A stretch of DNA of 64,000 nt from Streptomyces sp. NK15101 (GCF_020400725.1 NZ_JAINVG010000030.1:22172-86171); one strand, 5' to 3'; numbered from the stretch's first letter, positions 1-8,167 are shown. Notes: a model not told the origin generated them from the letters alone. A program made the numbers and translations.

Positions 1-551
1 CGGAGCGGCTGGGCGGCCACCTTGTACAGGCCGTCGGCGCCGTGCCGGTCGTCGAGCAGCCGGATCCGCCGCACGGCGTCCTCGACGGCCCGCACCTCGG
101 CCTCGCCGATCCGGTGGGTGCCGCGGGGGGAGGGGATCGCGACGGCGGGGCCGCCGAGTCCCAGCGAGGCGGCCGCCAGGGTGGCGGAGCCGCTCGTCAT
201 GAATGCGCGACGCAGCACGTCGCTCTCCTCATCGTTCCGGGTGGTGATGGCGGCGGGAGGCGCTGCCCCGGCCGGGACTGCCTGCCGCCGGCCGCGCACC
301 GTCTCCCGCGCGGAGAACCCCAGGTCGGAGAGGCTCAGACCGGGGAACATGTGCAGGAAGACCCGCTCGTACGCGTAGTTGGGGCAGCGGATCTCTCCCG
401 CCTCCACGCGCCCGATGTAGCGGGCGTCGCACGCGACCTGTTCGCCGATCTCCCGCGCCGCCCGGCGGACGGCCGCGGCGAACTCCGCCGGCGAGTGCTG
501 TCCGCGAAGCCGGCGGAAGGCGAGATTGGGAACTGCCCGTGACATCGCCAT
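1..551 (-). CDS. XRE-family transcriptional regulator, C-terminus outside the window
   Basis: Partial gene running off the left edge; 183 N-terminal residues are visible. The first 60 or so residues form a helix-turn-helix with the pattern common in Streptomyces XRE/TPR regulators (REIGEQVACDARYIGRVEAGEIRCPN), followed by DVLRRAFMTSGSA, a variant of the RREFL motif that precedes the TPR-like helical part in this family. That double arginine is a family feature and not a Tat signal. The start ATG at 549-551 follows AGGAGAGGG; a second in-frame ATG lies two codons on. It is divergent from the 777-1265 gene, which is a common arrangement for such regulators and small partner genes. Target unknown. 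Confidence 0.8.
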   Translation of the reverse strand, partial: MAMSRAVPNLAFRRLRGQHSPAEFAAAVRRAAREIGEQVACDARYIGRVEAGEIRCPNYAYERVFLHMFPGLSLSDLGFSARETVRGRRQAVPAGAAPPAAITTRNDEESDVLRRAFMTSGSATLAAASLGLGGPAVAIPSPRGTHRIGEAEVRAVEDAVRRIRLLDDRHGADGLYKVAAQPL

Positions 552-776
552 GGCCGAGCCCTCTCCTGGTGCTGCCGGGTTTCCGGCGGCAAGAACGTAC
601 CTGCTGTGACCGGATGCGTACGCTGAGTTTGGCTACAAATCGGATATCTCGCCTGTGATCTGCCATGAACTGCCATCCTTTGCGGCGGCATCCCGCCGTA
701 GCCGTTGACGCGCACGGGCGTTGAACCGTAGAGGAGGGACGGAACGTGTCTCCTCTGGAGCGAGGAGGGGTCCCCC
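552..776. promoter_or_regulatory. Divergent intergenic promoter region
   Basis: The 225-bp region separates the XRE regulator (minus) from the small conserved gene (plus). For the plus gene there is a plausible sigma-70-type pair, TTGACG at 705-710 and TAGAGG at 729-734 with an 18-bp spacer; the -10 is weak. The stretch near 635-655 is unusually AT-rich for this genome and probably holds the minus-strand promoter. No clear operator palindrome was seen. Confidence 0.35.
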
Positions 777-1265
777 ATGTCGGAGATCGGTTCGCAGTCG
801 GCCACGCGGCACGCACCCGTCCCGGACGTCACGCGTCGCGCACCCGTCCCGGAGACCGACGGGTGCCAGCCCGCCGCCGGGCCCTGGGACCTGGTGACCG
901 TCCCGGTCCGCCAGGGCCTGGAGGCCGTGGACATCCTGCGCCGCGCCGCCGCCCCCGCCGTCGGCCCGGTCGTCCACGACGGCACCTGCGACACCCTCGG
1001 CTTCCTGGTGCCGCCCGGCACCGCCGCGGCCTGGGACATGCCGGGCAGCGCCTGTACGCGGACCTCGGGGCGCGGCTTCCGCCTCCCCGAGCTGCCGGAG
1101 CTCCCCGCGCTGCCGGAGCTCCCCGAGCCGGCGGGCGACGCGCCCCGCCCCGCCGGCTGGCTGCTGCCGCCGGGCGACGCCGACCCCGTCACCGACCCGG
1201 TCGTCCTGCGCGAGGCGCTCGGCGAGGCGGCCCGGCTCATCGAGGCGGCCGACGGCTGCCACTGA
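777..1265 (+). CDS. Conserved actinobacterial hypothetical protein (162 aa)
   Basis: ATG start after a strong GAGGAGGGG site. The protein has no signal peptide or membrane segment. The central part (PWDLVTVPVRQGLEAVDILRR, then GPVVHDGTCDTLGFLVPPGTA) resembles, by memory, the module with an AAPGTA-like stretch found in Streptomyces proteins annotated as primase/polymerase-like; this is a weak impression. A Leu-Pro-Glu-rich stretch sits near residues 102-118. Its divergent pairing with the XRE regulator suggests it may act with it or be regulated by it. Function not assigned. Confidence 0.65.
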   Translation: MSEIGSQSATRHAPVPDVTRRAPVPETDGCQPAAGPWDLVTVPVRQGLEAVDILRRAAAPAVGPVVHDGTCDTLGFLVPPGTAAAWDMPGSACTRTSGRGFRLPELPELPALPELPEPAGDAPRPAGWLLPPGDADPVTDPVVLREALGEAARLIEAADGCH

Positions 1266-1299
1266 GCTGTCAGGGGCGCCTTGCCCCGATAATGGGCCC

Positions 1300-2166
1300 G
1301 TGGCCAGGAACAAACAGCGGGACCGGGCGGCCGCGGCCGCCCCCGTCGTCGAGACCGTCGACGGCGGCCTCGCCGAACTCATACCCGACCGGGAACGCCC
1401 GCGCGGCTGGACGCTGCTCATCGACGGCGCCCCGCAGTCGCACGTCGACCTCGACGACCCGGCCCGCCTCACCTTCGAGTACCAGCGGCGCCTCGGCCAC
1501 ATCGCCGACCTCGCCGCCCCGCCGAACCGGCCGCTCCAGGTCGTGCACCTCGGCGGCGGCGCCTTCACCCTCGCCCGGTACGTCGCCGCGACCCGGCCCC
1601 GCTCCACCCAGCAGATCGTGGAGCTCGACGCGCCCCTGGTCCAGCTCGTCCGCCGGGAACTGCCCCTCGACGCCGGGGCCCGCATCCGGGTCCGCTCCAC
1701 CGACGCCCGTGCCGGCCTCGCCAAGGTCCAGGACGGCTGGGCCGACCTCGTCATCGCCGACGTGTTCAGCGGGGCCCGCACCCCGGCCCACCTGACCAGC
1801 ACCGAGTTCCTCACCGAGGTGCGGCGGGTGCTGAGGCCCGGCGGCTTCTACGCGGCGAACCTCGCCGACGGCCCGCCCCTGACCCATCTGCGCGGCCAGA
1901 TCGCCACCGCCGCCGCCGTCTTCCCCGAGCTGGCGCTCGCCGCCGACCCGACGGTCCTGCGCGGCCGCCGCTTCGGCAACGCGGTGCTGCTCGCCTCGGA
2001 CCACGGGCTGCCGGTGGCCGAGCTGACCCGCCGGGTCGCCACCGACCCGCACCCGGGGCGCGTGGAGCACGGCCGGGCCCTCGCCGACTTCGCCGGGGGA
2101 GCGGCGCCGGTCACCGACGCGAGCGCCAAGCCCTCGCCCGTACCGCCGGCGTCCGCCTTCCGCTGA
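1300..2166 (+). CDS. Spermidine-synthase-like SAM-dependent methyltransferase-fold protein
   Basis: 288 residues, GTG start at 1300 with a poor ribosome site 34 bp after the previous stop, so it may be co-transcribed. The Rossmann core is visible: VVHLGGGAFTLARYV (glycine-rich motif I, about residue 76), QQIVELDAPLVQLV (acidic residue closing strand 2), then WADLVIADVFSGARTPAHL. The order matches the spermidine synthase/PABMT family, in which many actinobacterial members are annotated as spermidine synthase without proof. The usual aspartate pair for polyamine binding is not obvious. The C-terminal 25 residues look disordered. Cytosolic; substrate unknown. Confidence 0.75.
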   Translation: MARNKQRDRAAAAAPVVETVDGGLAELIPDRERPRGWTLLIDGAPQSHVDLDDPARLTFEYQRRLGHIADLAAPPNRPLQVVHLGGGAFTLARYVAATRPRSTQQIVELDAPLVQLVRRELPLDAGARIRVRSTDARAGLAKVQDGWADLVIADVFSGARTPAHLTSTEFLTEVRRVLRPGGFYAANLADGPPLTHLRGQIATAAAVFPELALAADPTVLRGRRFGNAVLLASDHGLPVAELTRRVATDPHPGRVEHGRALADFAGGAAPVTDASAKPSPVPPASAFR

Positions 2167-2173
2167 CCGGCGC

Positions 2174-2764
2174 CTACGTGCGGCGGTCGTCGATCTCCAC
2201 GCGGGGCGCGCTGTCGTGCCACACGCAGAAGACCGACAGCTCGCGGCCGTCCTGGGTGAAGGTGACCCGGATCCAGGTCGGCTGCTTCCACACCTGCATC
2301 CGCCAGCCGGACGCGGGCGTCGCCGAGACCAGCTCCGCCGAGGTCTCCCCGAGGTCGAAGGTGACCCGGCCGCCGTCCACCGGGTAGCTCTTCACCCGTG
2401 AGCCGGAGGCCGGCTCCGGAGGGGCGGCGGGGCTCTCCGTCGTGGGGTCCGGGCGGCGCGAGGGGGTCGAGGACGGGGCGGCCGGGGGCGTGCGGACCTC
2501 GCTCGGCGCGGGCGTCGGAGTGGCGGGCTCGGAGGGCTCGGCGCTCTCGGGCCGCCGGGTGGAGGAGGGCTCCGGGGCATCTCCGGAGGCGGCCGTTCCG
2601 ATGGCGGGGCCGGCCGGGAGGGGCAGTGCGCGGGGCGGGTCGTACACCGTGCCGGACAGCACCGTGTGCACCCCCCACCAGGACAGGGTGACCGCCGCGC
2701 CGGTGGCGAGCGACCAGGCCAGGGCGTGAACGAGTCCTCTTCGCACCGGGACATAGTGCACCAC
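2174..2764 (-). CDS. Membrane-anchored extracytoplasmic protein with Pro-rich linker
   Basis: 196 residues from a GTG start (2762-2764). One N-terminal membrane helix (about residues 9-35, ALAWSLATGAAVTLSWWGVH) is followed by roughly 90 residues rich in Pro, Ser, Thr and Glu, then a compact C-terminal domain of about 70 residues (from SRVKSYPVDGGRVTFDLGE to the end) with several Trp residues and one Cys. This looks like a tethered cell-surface domain. It lies tail to tail with the spermidine-synthase-like gene (8 bp apart) and is divergent from the response regulator, whose promoter it shares. No family recognised. Confidence 0.7.
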   Translation of the reverse strand: MVHYVPVRRGLVHALAWSLATGAAVTLSWWGVHTVLSGTVYDPPRALPLPAGPAIGTAASGDAPEPSSTRRPESAEPSEPATPTPAPSEVRTPPAAPSSTPSRRPDPTTESPAAPPEPASGSRVKSYPVDGGRVTFDLGETSAELVSATPASGWRMQVWKQPTWIRVTFTQDGRELSVFCVWHDSAPRVEIDDRRT

Positions 2765-2833
2765 CGGACGAAGGCCCGTACCGGAGGGTGGACCTTGCTC
2801 ACGGCCTCACCCGAATGGCGTACGGTGCCGCCC

Positions 2834-3535
2834 ATGGCAAGTGTGCTCGTGGTCGAGGACGACCAGTTCGTGCGCTCCGCCCTCATCCGGCAGCTGACCG
2901 AGGCCTCCCACACCGTACGGAGCGTCGGCACGGCTCTGGAGGCGCTGCGCGAGGTCGCCCATTTCCGCTTCGACGTCGTGATCCTGGACCTCGGTCTGCC
3001 CGATCTCGACGGGTCCGAGGCTCTCAAGATGCTGCGCGGGATCACCGACGTCCCGGTGATCATCGCGACCGCCCGGGACGACGAGGCCGAGATCGTACGG
3101 CTCCTCCACGCCGGGGCCGACGACTACCTCGTGAAGCCCTTCTCCGTCGACCACCTCTCCGCGCGGATGGCCGCCGTCCTGCGCCGCTCCCGGGCCGCCG
3201 CCGGCGAGCAGCCGCCCTCCCGGGTCCTCCGGGTCGGCGGGCTGACCGTCGACCCGCTGCGCCGACAGGCGGAGCTCGACGGGACGGCGCTGGACCTGAC
3301 CCGGCGCGAGTTCGACCTGCTCGCCTTCCTCGCCGGGCGGCCCGGCGTCGTCGTCCCGCGCAAGGAGCTGCTCGCCGAGGTCTGGCAGCAGTCGTACGGG
3401 GACGACCAGACCATCGACGTACATCTGTCGTGGCTGCGCAGGAAGTTGGGCGAAACGGCCGCGCGGCCCCGCTATCTCCACACCCTGCGCGGGGTCGGCG
3501 TGAAGCTGGAGCCGCCCCGGGAGCCGCAGCCGTGA
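2834..3535 (+). CDS. OmpR/PhoB-type response regulator
   Basis: 233 residues from the ATG at 2834. Receiver domain (about 1-118) with acidic pair VVEDD, phosphoacceptor Asp52 in VVILDLGLPDLDG, and the conserved Lys in YLVKPF. The winged-helix effector domain (about 130-225) carries LTRREFDLLAFLAG and the recognition region DDQTIDVHLSWLRRKLGE. Its stop overlaps the sensor kinase start (GTGA), so the pair is translationally coupled. An 11-bp-period direct repeat upstream of the chitinase gene that follows the kinase is a candidate target. Confidence 0.95.
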   Translation: MASVLVVEDDQFVRSALIRQLTEASHTVRSVGTALEALREVAHFRFDVVILDLGLPDLDGSEALKMLRGITDVPVIIATARDDEAEIVRLLHAGADDYLVKPFSVDHLSARMAAVLRRSRAAAGEQPPSRVLRVGGLTVDPLRRQAELDGTALDLTRREFDLLAFLAGRPGVVVPRKELLAEVWQQSYGDDQTIDVHLSWLRRKLGETAARPRYLHTLRGVGVKLEPPREPQP

Positions 3536-4929
3536 GGTGGGCGCTCGTCAAGGTGTCCCTGGCCGTCACCGCCATGGTCGCCTTCGCCTTCGCCGTCCCC
3601 CTCGGACTCGTCGTCGAGGAGATGGCCCGCGACCGGGCCTTCTCCAACGCCGAACGACGGGCCGCCGGCCTCGCCCCCGTCCTCGCGATCACCACCGACC
3701 GGGACGAACTCGACAAGGCCGTCGCCACCACCGAGGACGGGGCCGCCGGCCGGCTCGCGATCCACGTGCCCGCCCCCGGACCCGGCGGCACCGCCCTGGA
3801 GATCGGCACCCGCCGCGCCGACCCCCAGGAGCTCGCCGCCACCCGCGGCCTCGGCCGCGCCTCCATCGCCGAGGTCCCCGGCGGCTTCGCCCTGCTCCAG
3901 CCCACCGCGCTCAGCAGCGGCGAGGTCGCCGTCGTCGAACTCTTCGTCCCCGAGGGCGAGGTCAGCAACGGCGTCGCCACCGCCTGGCTCGTCCTCGCCG
4001 GCGTCGGCACCGCCCTCGTCGTCGGCTCCGTCGCCGTCGCCGACCGCCTCGGCGTCCGCATGGTCCGGCCCGCCCAGCGGCTCGCCGGCGCCGCCCACGA
4101 CCTCGGCGAGGGCAGGCTCGGCGCACGCGTCCCCGAGGAGGGGCCGCCCGAACTCAAGTCGGCCGCCGTCGCCTTCAACTCGATGGCCGACCAGGTCGTG
4201 CAGCTCCTCGCCAACGAGCGGGAGCTGGCCGCCGACCTCTCCCACCGGCTCCGCACCCCGCTCACCGTGCTCCGCCTCAACGCGGCCTCGCTCGGCTCCT
4301 CGCCCGCCGCAGAGCAGACCCGCGCGGCCGTCGAACAGCTGGAGCGCGAGGTCGACATCATCATCCGCACGGCCCGCGAGGCGAAGCCGCAGACCCAGGC
4401 GACCGGGCCCGGAGCCGGCTGCGACGCCGCCGAAGTGGTCCGCGAACGGATGGAGTTCTGGTCGGCGCTCGCCGAGGACGAGGGCCGCCGGGTGCGGGTC
4501 GCGGGCGTCGAGCGCCCGGTCCGCATCCCCGTCGCCCGGCCCGAACTCGTCGCCGCCCTCGACGCCCTGCTCGGCAACGTCTTCCGCCACACCCCCGAGG
4601 GCACGGCCTTCTCCATCGACGTCCACAACGGGGACGACGCCGTCATCGTCCTCGTCTCCGACGCGGGCCCCGGCATCGCCGACCCCGCCGCCGCCCTGGC
4701 CCGCGGCAACAGCGGCGGCCGGGACGGCTCCACGGGCCTGGGCCTCGACATCGTGCGGCGGATGGCCGAGGCCACCGGCGGCGACGTCCGCATCGGCCAC
4801 TCGGTCCTCGGCGGTACGGAGGTGCGGATCTGGATCGGCCTCGACGGACGGCGCGCGGGCGAGGGCACGGGCCGGCGCGGCCACCGGCCCGCCCGCCGGC
4901 GCAGGACCTCGGGGAGCCGCCGGGCGTGA
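3532..4929 (+). CDS. Two-component sensor histidine kinase
   Basis: 465 residues, GTG start overlapping the regulator stop by four bases. Two membrane helices (about 8-28 and 150-170) flank an extracytoplasmic sensor domain of some 120 residues; a HAMP region follows (about 172-224). The dimerisation helix holds the phosphorylated His238 in DLSHRLRTPLTVL, the HRLRTP variant common in actinobacteria instead of HELRTP. The ATPase part shows the N box (LLGNVFRHTPEG), G1 (VSDAGPGI) and G2 (STGLGLDIVRRM). Signal unknown; the adjacent chitinase suggests a link with polysaccharide breakdown. Confidence 0.93.
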   Translation: MRWALVKVSLAVTAMVAFAFAVPLGLVVEEMARDRAFSNAERRAAGLAPVLAITTDRDELDKAVATTEDGAAGRLAIHVPAPGPGGTALEIGTRRADPQELAATRGLGRASIAEVPGGFALLQPTALSSGEVAVVELFVPEGEVSNGVATAWLVLAGVGTALVVGSVAVADRLGVRMVRPAQRLAGAAHDLGEGRLGARVPEEGPPELKSAAVAFNSMADQVVQLLANERELAADLSHRLRTPLTVLRLNAASLGSSPAAEQTRAAVEQLEREVDIIIRTAREAKPQTQATGPGAGCDAAEVVRERMEFWSALAEDEGRRVRVAGVERPVRIPVARPELVAALDALLGNVFRHTPEGTAFSIDVHNGDDAVIVLVSDAGPGIADPAAALARGNSGGRDGSTGLGLDIVRRMAEATGGDVRIGHSVLGGTEVRIWIGLDGRRAGEGTGRRGHRPARRRRTSGSRRA

Positions 4930-4954
4930 ACCTTTTCCGGTTCCGATGCCTTCC

Positions 4955-4970
4955 TTAAGCGGAGCCTAAG
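4955..4970 (+). promoter_or_regulatory. Candidate response-regulator direct repeat upstream of chitinase
   Basis: TTAAG at 4955-4959 and CTAAG at 4966-4970 are exactly 11 bp apart, the spacing used by OmpR/PhoB-type dimers on DNA. It lies 26 bp after the kinase stop and about 100 bp before the chitinase start. A -10-like TAGCGT occurs at 5019-5024 with no proper -35, which fits an activator-dependent promoter. Assignment to the upstream regulator is inference. Confidence 0.4.
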
Positions 4971-5070
4971 AATCCCGACGAAGGCGCAGAGGGCGGCAAT
5001 TGTCCGTTTCCCCGGCGCTAGCGTGCTGCCGCACCCCACCCCACCCCCGGCACGCAGAGGCAGGCACGCG

Positions 5071-6588
5071 ATGGGCAGCAGTTCGCACCGGCGCAGGACG
5101 AGCACCCGGACCAAGGTCGTCGGAGCGGTCGTCGCGGCCGCCGTCGTCGGCGGCGCGGCCTTCGCGCTCACCGGCACCGCCCAGGCCGCCGCCGTCGGCG
5201 CCGCCTACACCCGGACCAGCTCCTGGACCGGCGGCTACACCGGCCAGTACGTCGTCACCAACGAGACGACCGGCACCCAGTCCGACTGGACCCTGGAGTT
5301 CGACCTCCCGGCCGGCACCACCATCGGCTCCCTCTGGAACGGCGAGCACACCGTCTCCGGCAACCACGTCACCGTGAGGCCCGCGAGCTGGAACAAGCAG
5401 CTGGCGCCCGGCCGGTCCGTCACCGTCGGCTTCGTCACCTCCGCCACCGGCCGGGCCGGCGACCCCACCGGCTGCCTCATCAACAAGGCCGCCTGCTCCG
5501 CCGGAGGCGTCACCCCCACCCCGAGCGGCCGCCCCACCGAGCAGCCCACCGCGACGGCCTCTCCCGCCCCGACGGCCACCGCCACCGTGAAGCCCACGCC
5601 GACCGCCACCGCCACCACGAGCCCGAAGCCGACCGCCACGGCGACCGCGCGGCCCACGCCCACCCCCACCGCGACCTCCACCGGCGCCCCGGCCGCGGGG
5701 GCCAGGTTCGCCCCGTACGTCGACACCTCGCTCTACCCGGCGTACGACCTGCTCGCGACCGCCGACGCCACCGGCGTGAAGGAGTTCAACCTCGCCTTCA
5801 TCACCTCCGGCGGCTCCTGCGCCCCGCTGTGGGGCGGCGTCACCGACCTCGCGAACGACAAGGTCGCCGCCCAGATCGGCGCCCTGCGCGCCAAGGGCGG
5901 CGACGTCCGCGTCTCCTTCGGCGGCGCCGCCGGCCACGAGCTGGCCCTGAACTGCCCGACCTCCTCGGCGCTCGCCACCGCGTACGGCAAGGTGGTCGAC
6001 CGGTACGGGCTCACCAAGCTCGATTTCGACATCGAGGGCGCGGCCCTTCCGGACACCGCCGCCAACACCCGCCGCTCGCAGGCGATCGCCCAGCTCCAGA
6101 AGTCCCACCCGGGCCTGGACGTCTCCTTCACCCTGCCGGTCATGCCCGAGGGCCTGACCCAGCCGGGCGTGGACCTGCTGGCCGACGCCAGGCGGAACGG
6201 CGTCCGCGTCGACGCCGTCAACATCATGGCGATGGACTACGGGCCGGCGTACAGCGCCGACATGGGCACGTACGCCGTCCAGGCCGCGACCGCGACCCAG
6301 GCCCAGATCAAGGGCGTCCTGGGCCTCTCCGACGCGGCCGCCTGGAAGGCCGTCGCGGTCACCCCGATGATCGGCGTCAACGACGTCGCCTCCGAGGTCT
6401 TCACGGTGGAGGACGCCACCCAGCTCGTCGACTTCGCGCGCTCCAAGGGGATCGGCCGGCTCTCGATGTGGTCCTCTGCCCGGGACAAGCAGTGCGCGGC
6501 CGGCGCCGTGACCTACGCCGACCCCACCTGCTCCTCGATCCTCCAGCAGCCGCTGGCCTTCACGAAGGCCTTCGGCGCGTACAGGTGA
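5071..6588 (+). CDS. Secreted chitinase: CBM2 plus glycoside hydrolase family 18
   Basis: 505 residues from the ATG at 5071 (AGAGGCAGG upstream). A charged N-terminus and a hydrophobic stretch ending in GTAQA (cleavage near residue 39) form a signal peptide. Residues about 41-145 are a family 2 carbohydrate-binding module (WTGGYTGQYVVTNETTG, SLWNGEHTV, WNKQLAPGRSVTVGF, closing Cys). A Thr/Pro linker of about 65 residues leads into the GH18 barrel (about 218-505), whose catalytic core reads KLDFDIEG with Glu322 as the expected acid. It hydrolyses chitin outside the cell. The usual first Cys of the CBM2 disulfide seems absent. The gene follows a two-component pair, an arrangement known for other Streptomyces chitinases. 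Confidence 0.92.
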   Translation: MGSSSHRRRTSTRTKVVGAVVAAAVVGGAAFALTGTAQAAAVGAAYTRTSSWTGGYTGQYVVTNETTGTQSDWTLEFDLPAGTTIGSLWNGEHTVSGNHVTVRPASWNKQLAPGRSVTVGFVTSATGRAGDPTGCLINKAACSAGGVTPTPSGRPTEQPTATASPAPTATATVKPTPTATATTSPKPTATATARPTPTPTATSTGAPAAGARFAPYVDTSLYPAYDLLATADATGVKEFNLAFITSGGSCAPLWGGVTDLANDKVAAQIGALRAKGGDVRVSFGGAAGHELALNCPTSSALATAYGKVVDRYGLTKLDFDIEGAALPDTAANTRRSQAIAQLQKSHPGLDVSFTLPVMPEGLTQPGVDLLADARRNGVRVDAVNIMAMDYGPAYSADMGTYAVQAATATQAQIKGVLGLSDAAAWKAVAVTPMIGVNDVASEVFTVEDATQLVDFARSKGIGRLSMWSSARDKQCAAGAVTYADPTCSSILQQPLAFTKAFGAYR

Positions 6589-6609
6589 GCCACCGCGCCC
6601 CCCACACCG

Positions 6610-6658
6610 CGCGCCCCGGTCGGAACCACCCCACCGCCGACCGGGGCGCGCCCCTTTT
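6610..6658 (+). terminator. Rho-independent terminator of the chitinase gene
   Basis: Perfect 14-bp stem, 6610-6623 with 6637-6650, 13-base loop, followed by CCCCTTTTCT. It starts 22 bp after the chitinase stop. Confidence 0.85.
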
Positions 6659-6697
6659 CTCCCGCACGCGTCGAACGCCTTCGACGATTCCCGGACC

Positions 6698-6740
6698 TTG
6701 ACCGTGTTCTGACAGGGCCCTAAGGCCGGGAGCGCTCCCA
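6698..6740 (+). promoter_or_regulatory. Orphan promoter with CebR-type operator
   Basis: TTGACC (6698-6703), 17-bp spacer, TAAGGC (6721-6726), then the palindrome CGGGAGCGCTCCCA at 6727-6740 where transcription would start. The palindrome differs at one position from the CebR operator as I remember it (TGGGAGCGCTCCCA). A weaker copy, CGGGAGCGATCCCG, lies at 6765-6778. No convincing gene follows before tRNA-His on the opposite strand. The rest of the 6659-6957 stretch shows nothing recognisable. Confidence 0.55.
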
Positions 6741-6957
6741 TCCGCTCTTCGACGGGATGCCCACCGGGAGCGATCCCGCACCCACCGCCTTCACCCCGGA
6801 GGTGCGAGGTGCTCCGTCGGCCGACCCCCCACGACGGCCGTCCCGGCCGCGCCGGTCACCCCGTCGGCGCCGGGTGTGCGGTCCGTCACATGCGCGGCCA
6901 CGGGCCCGTGGAGGGGCGGCACCCCGTCCCCGGCGGCCCTCGCCTGTACTTGAGAAC

Positions 6958-6995
6958 GACTCAGGCCCCGGTTCTTCCGAACCGGGGCCTGAGTC
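6958..6995 (-). terminator. Terminator after tRNA-His
   Basis: Perfect 16-bp inverted repeat (6958-6973 and 6980-6995, arm GACTCAGGCCCCGGTT) with a 6-base loop, starting 5 bp beyond the tRNA 3' end. No U run; such GC hairpins are usual after Streptomyces tRNA genes. Confidence 0.8.
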
Positions 6996-7000
6996 ATCAG

Positions 7001-7073
7001 GGTGAGTAACGGGACTCGAACCCGCGACATCCTGGACCACAACCAGGTGCTCTACCAGCTGAGCTATACCCAC
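7001..7073 (-). tRNA. tRNA-His (GTG anticodon)
   Basis: Full cloverleaf on the minus strand: acceptor GTGGGTA with TACTCAC, D arm GCTC/GAGC, anticodon arm CCTGG-TTGTGGT-CCAGG, T arm GCGGG-TTCGAGT-CCCGT, discriminator C73. The base before position 1 is G, giving the G-1 that histidyl-tRNA synthetase needs. CCA is not encoded. It lies 116 bp downstream of ornA on the same strand. No duplicated 3' end (attachment-site repeat) was seen elsewhere in the window. Confidence 0.96.
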
Positions 7074-7189
7074 CACGACCGGCGGTTTTCCCGAAGGTTT
7101 CCCCGACCGGCCGAGAAGAAGTCTACAGGGTTTCGAGGGGTGCTCGCGCACGCATTCCTCTCCGGGCGCGAGCGGGCCCGATCGAGCGG

Positions 7190-7792
7190 CTATTCGGAGG
7201 GGACGACGTGGCGGGCCGCGATCTTCTTCGCGGTCTCCGAGTCCGGGCCGGGCTGCGGGACGAAGACCGCCTCGCGGTAGTAGCGCAGCTCCGCGATGGA
7301 CTCGCGGATGTCGGCGAGCGCCCGGTGGTTGCCGTTCTTCTCCGGACTGTTGAAGTACGCCCTCGGGTACCAGCGGCGGGCCAGCTCCTTGACCGAGGAG
7401 ACATCGACGATCCGGTAGTGCAGGTGGCTCTCCAGGGCGGGCATGTCGCGCGCGAGGAAGCCGCGGTCCGTGGAGACCGAGTTGCCGCACAGCGGCGCCT
7501 TGCCCGGCTCCTTGACGTGCTCGCGGATGTACGCGAGGACCTGGGCCTCCGCGTCGGCGAGCGTGGTGCCGCCGGCGAGCGCGTCGAGCAGCCCCGAGGC
7601 CGTGTGCATCTGGCGCACGATCTCGGGCATGGTCTCCAGGGCGGCGTCCGGCGGGCGGATCACGATGTCCACGCCGTCGCCGAGCACGTTCAGTTCCGAG
7701 TCGGTGACCAGCGCGGCCACCTCGATGAGTGCGTCGTCCGTCAGCGAGAGCCCGGTCATCTCGCAGTCGATCCACACCATGCGATCGTTCAT
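7190..7792 (-). CDS. ornA: Oligoribonuclease
   Basis: 200 residues, the standard length. A 3'-5' exonuclease of the DEDDh class that degrades RNA fragments of 2-5 nt, and nanoRNAs such as pGpG, to mononucleotides. Visible motifs: Exo I VWIDCEMTG (Asp8, Glu10), Exo II NSVSTDRGFL, and Exo III NHRALADI with the catalytic His and last Asp. It lies downstream of adpA on the same strand, the conserved Streptomyces arrangement. It is needed for normal growth and sporulation in Streptomyces. Confidence 0.97.
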   Translation of the reverse strand: MNDRMVWIDCEMTGLSLTDDALIEVAALVTDSELNVLGDGVDIVIRPPDAALETMPEIVRQMHTASGLLDALAGGTTLADAEAQVLAYIREHVKEPGKAPLCGNSVSTDRGFLARDMPALESHLHYRIVDVSSVKELARRWYPRAYFNSPEKNGNHRALADIRESIAELRYYREAVFVPQPGPDSETAKKIAARHVVPSE

Positions 7793-8167
7793 GCGTCCTA
7801 CCCTAAGACGTGATCAGCGTCTCGCCCCAGGGGGCGAGCCGCGCCATCGCACGGCACCCTCGGGCCCCAGGACCTCGGAGGCGGTCTTCAACCGGTCCTG
7901 GACGGCCCTCCGGACCCGGTCGGGCTCCTCGGCGTGCGCCTCGACCGGGTTCTCGCGGTGGTGTCCGCTCTTCGCCGTGCGGCGCGACCGGGCGGCGAAG
8001 ACGGCCGGCGCCCGCGTGTCCTGGTCGGAAGCCCGTATTCCTGTCCGGCGGGCAGGAACTGAGGTTCCGGAGGAACGCATGCCGGGACGCCGACGGGCCC
8101 CCGGGGAAAGGTGTCCCCGAGGGCCCGTCGGTCCTGCGTCGCGCCGCTTGTGGCGGCGGCGGTCCTG
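7793..8167. other. ornA-adpA intergenic region
   Basis: 375 bp between adpA (upstream on the minus strand) and ornA. It holds the hairpin at 8091-8130 and otherwise no recognised gene; a minus-strand reading frame from 8080 to 7814 lacks a ribosome site and was not accepted. The ornA promoter presumably lies here, but no clear -35/-10 pair was seen. Confidence 0.5.
8091..8130 (-). terminator. Hairpin terminator downstream of adpA
   Basis: 17-bp stem with one mismatch (8091-8107 with 8114-8130; arm CGACGGGCCCCCGGGGA), 6-base loop, beginning 37 bp after the adpA stop. It probably limits read-through from adpA into ornA; some co-transcription of the pair is reported in S. griseus, so it may be partial. 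Confidence 0.7.

Noticed and set aside
181..240. Twin-arginine signal in the XRE regulator
   Set aside because: LRRAFMTSGSA is the usual RREFL-type motif of this regulator family, more than 110 residues from the N-terminus.
6757..7005. 82-codon ORF downstream of the orphan CebR-type promoter
   Set aside because: Arg/Pro-rich, reads through the tRNA-His terminator hairpin and has no ribosome site, so it is not a credible product of that promoter.
7001..7073. Integrated element at tRNA-His
   Set aside because: tRNA genes are common integration sites, but no integrase and no duplicated tRNA 3' end occur nearby; the neighbours are core genes.
7814..8080. 88-codon minus-strand ORF between ornA and adpA
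   Set aside because: No ribosome site and no family resemblance; composition is Arg/Ser-rich like frame noise.
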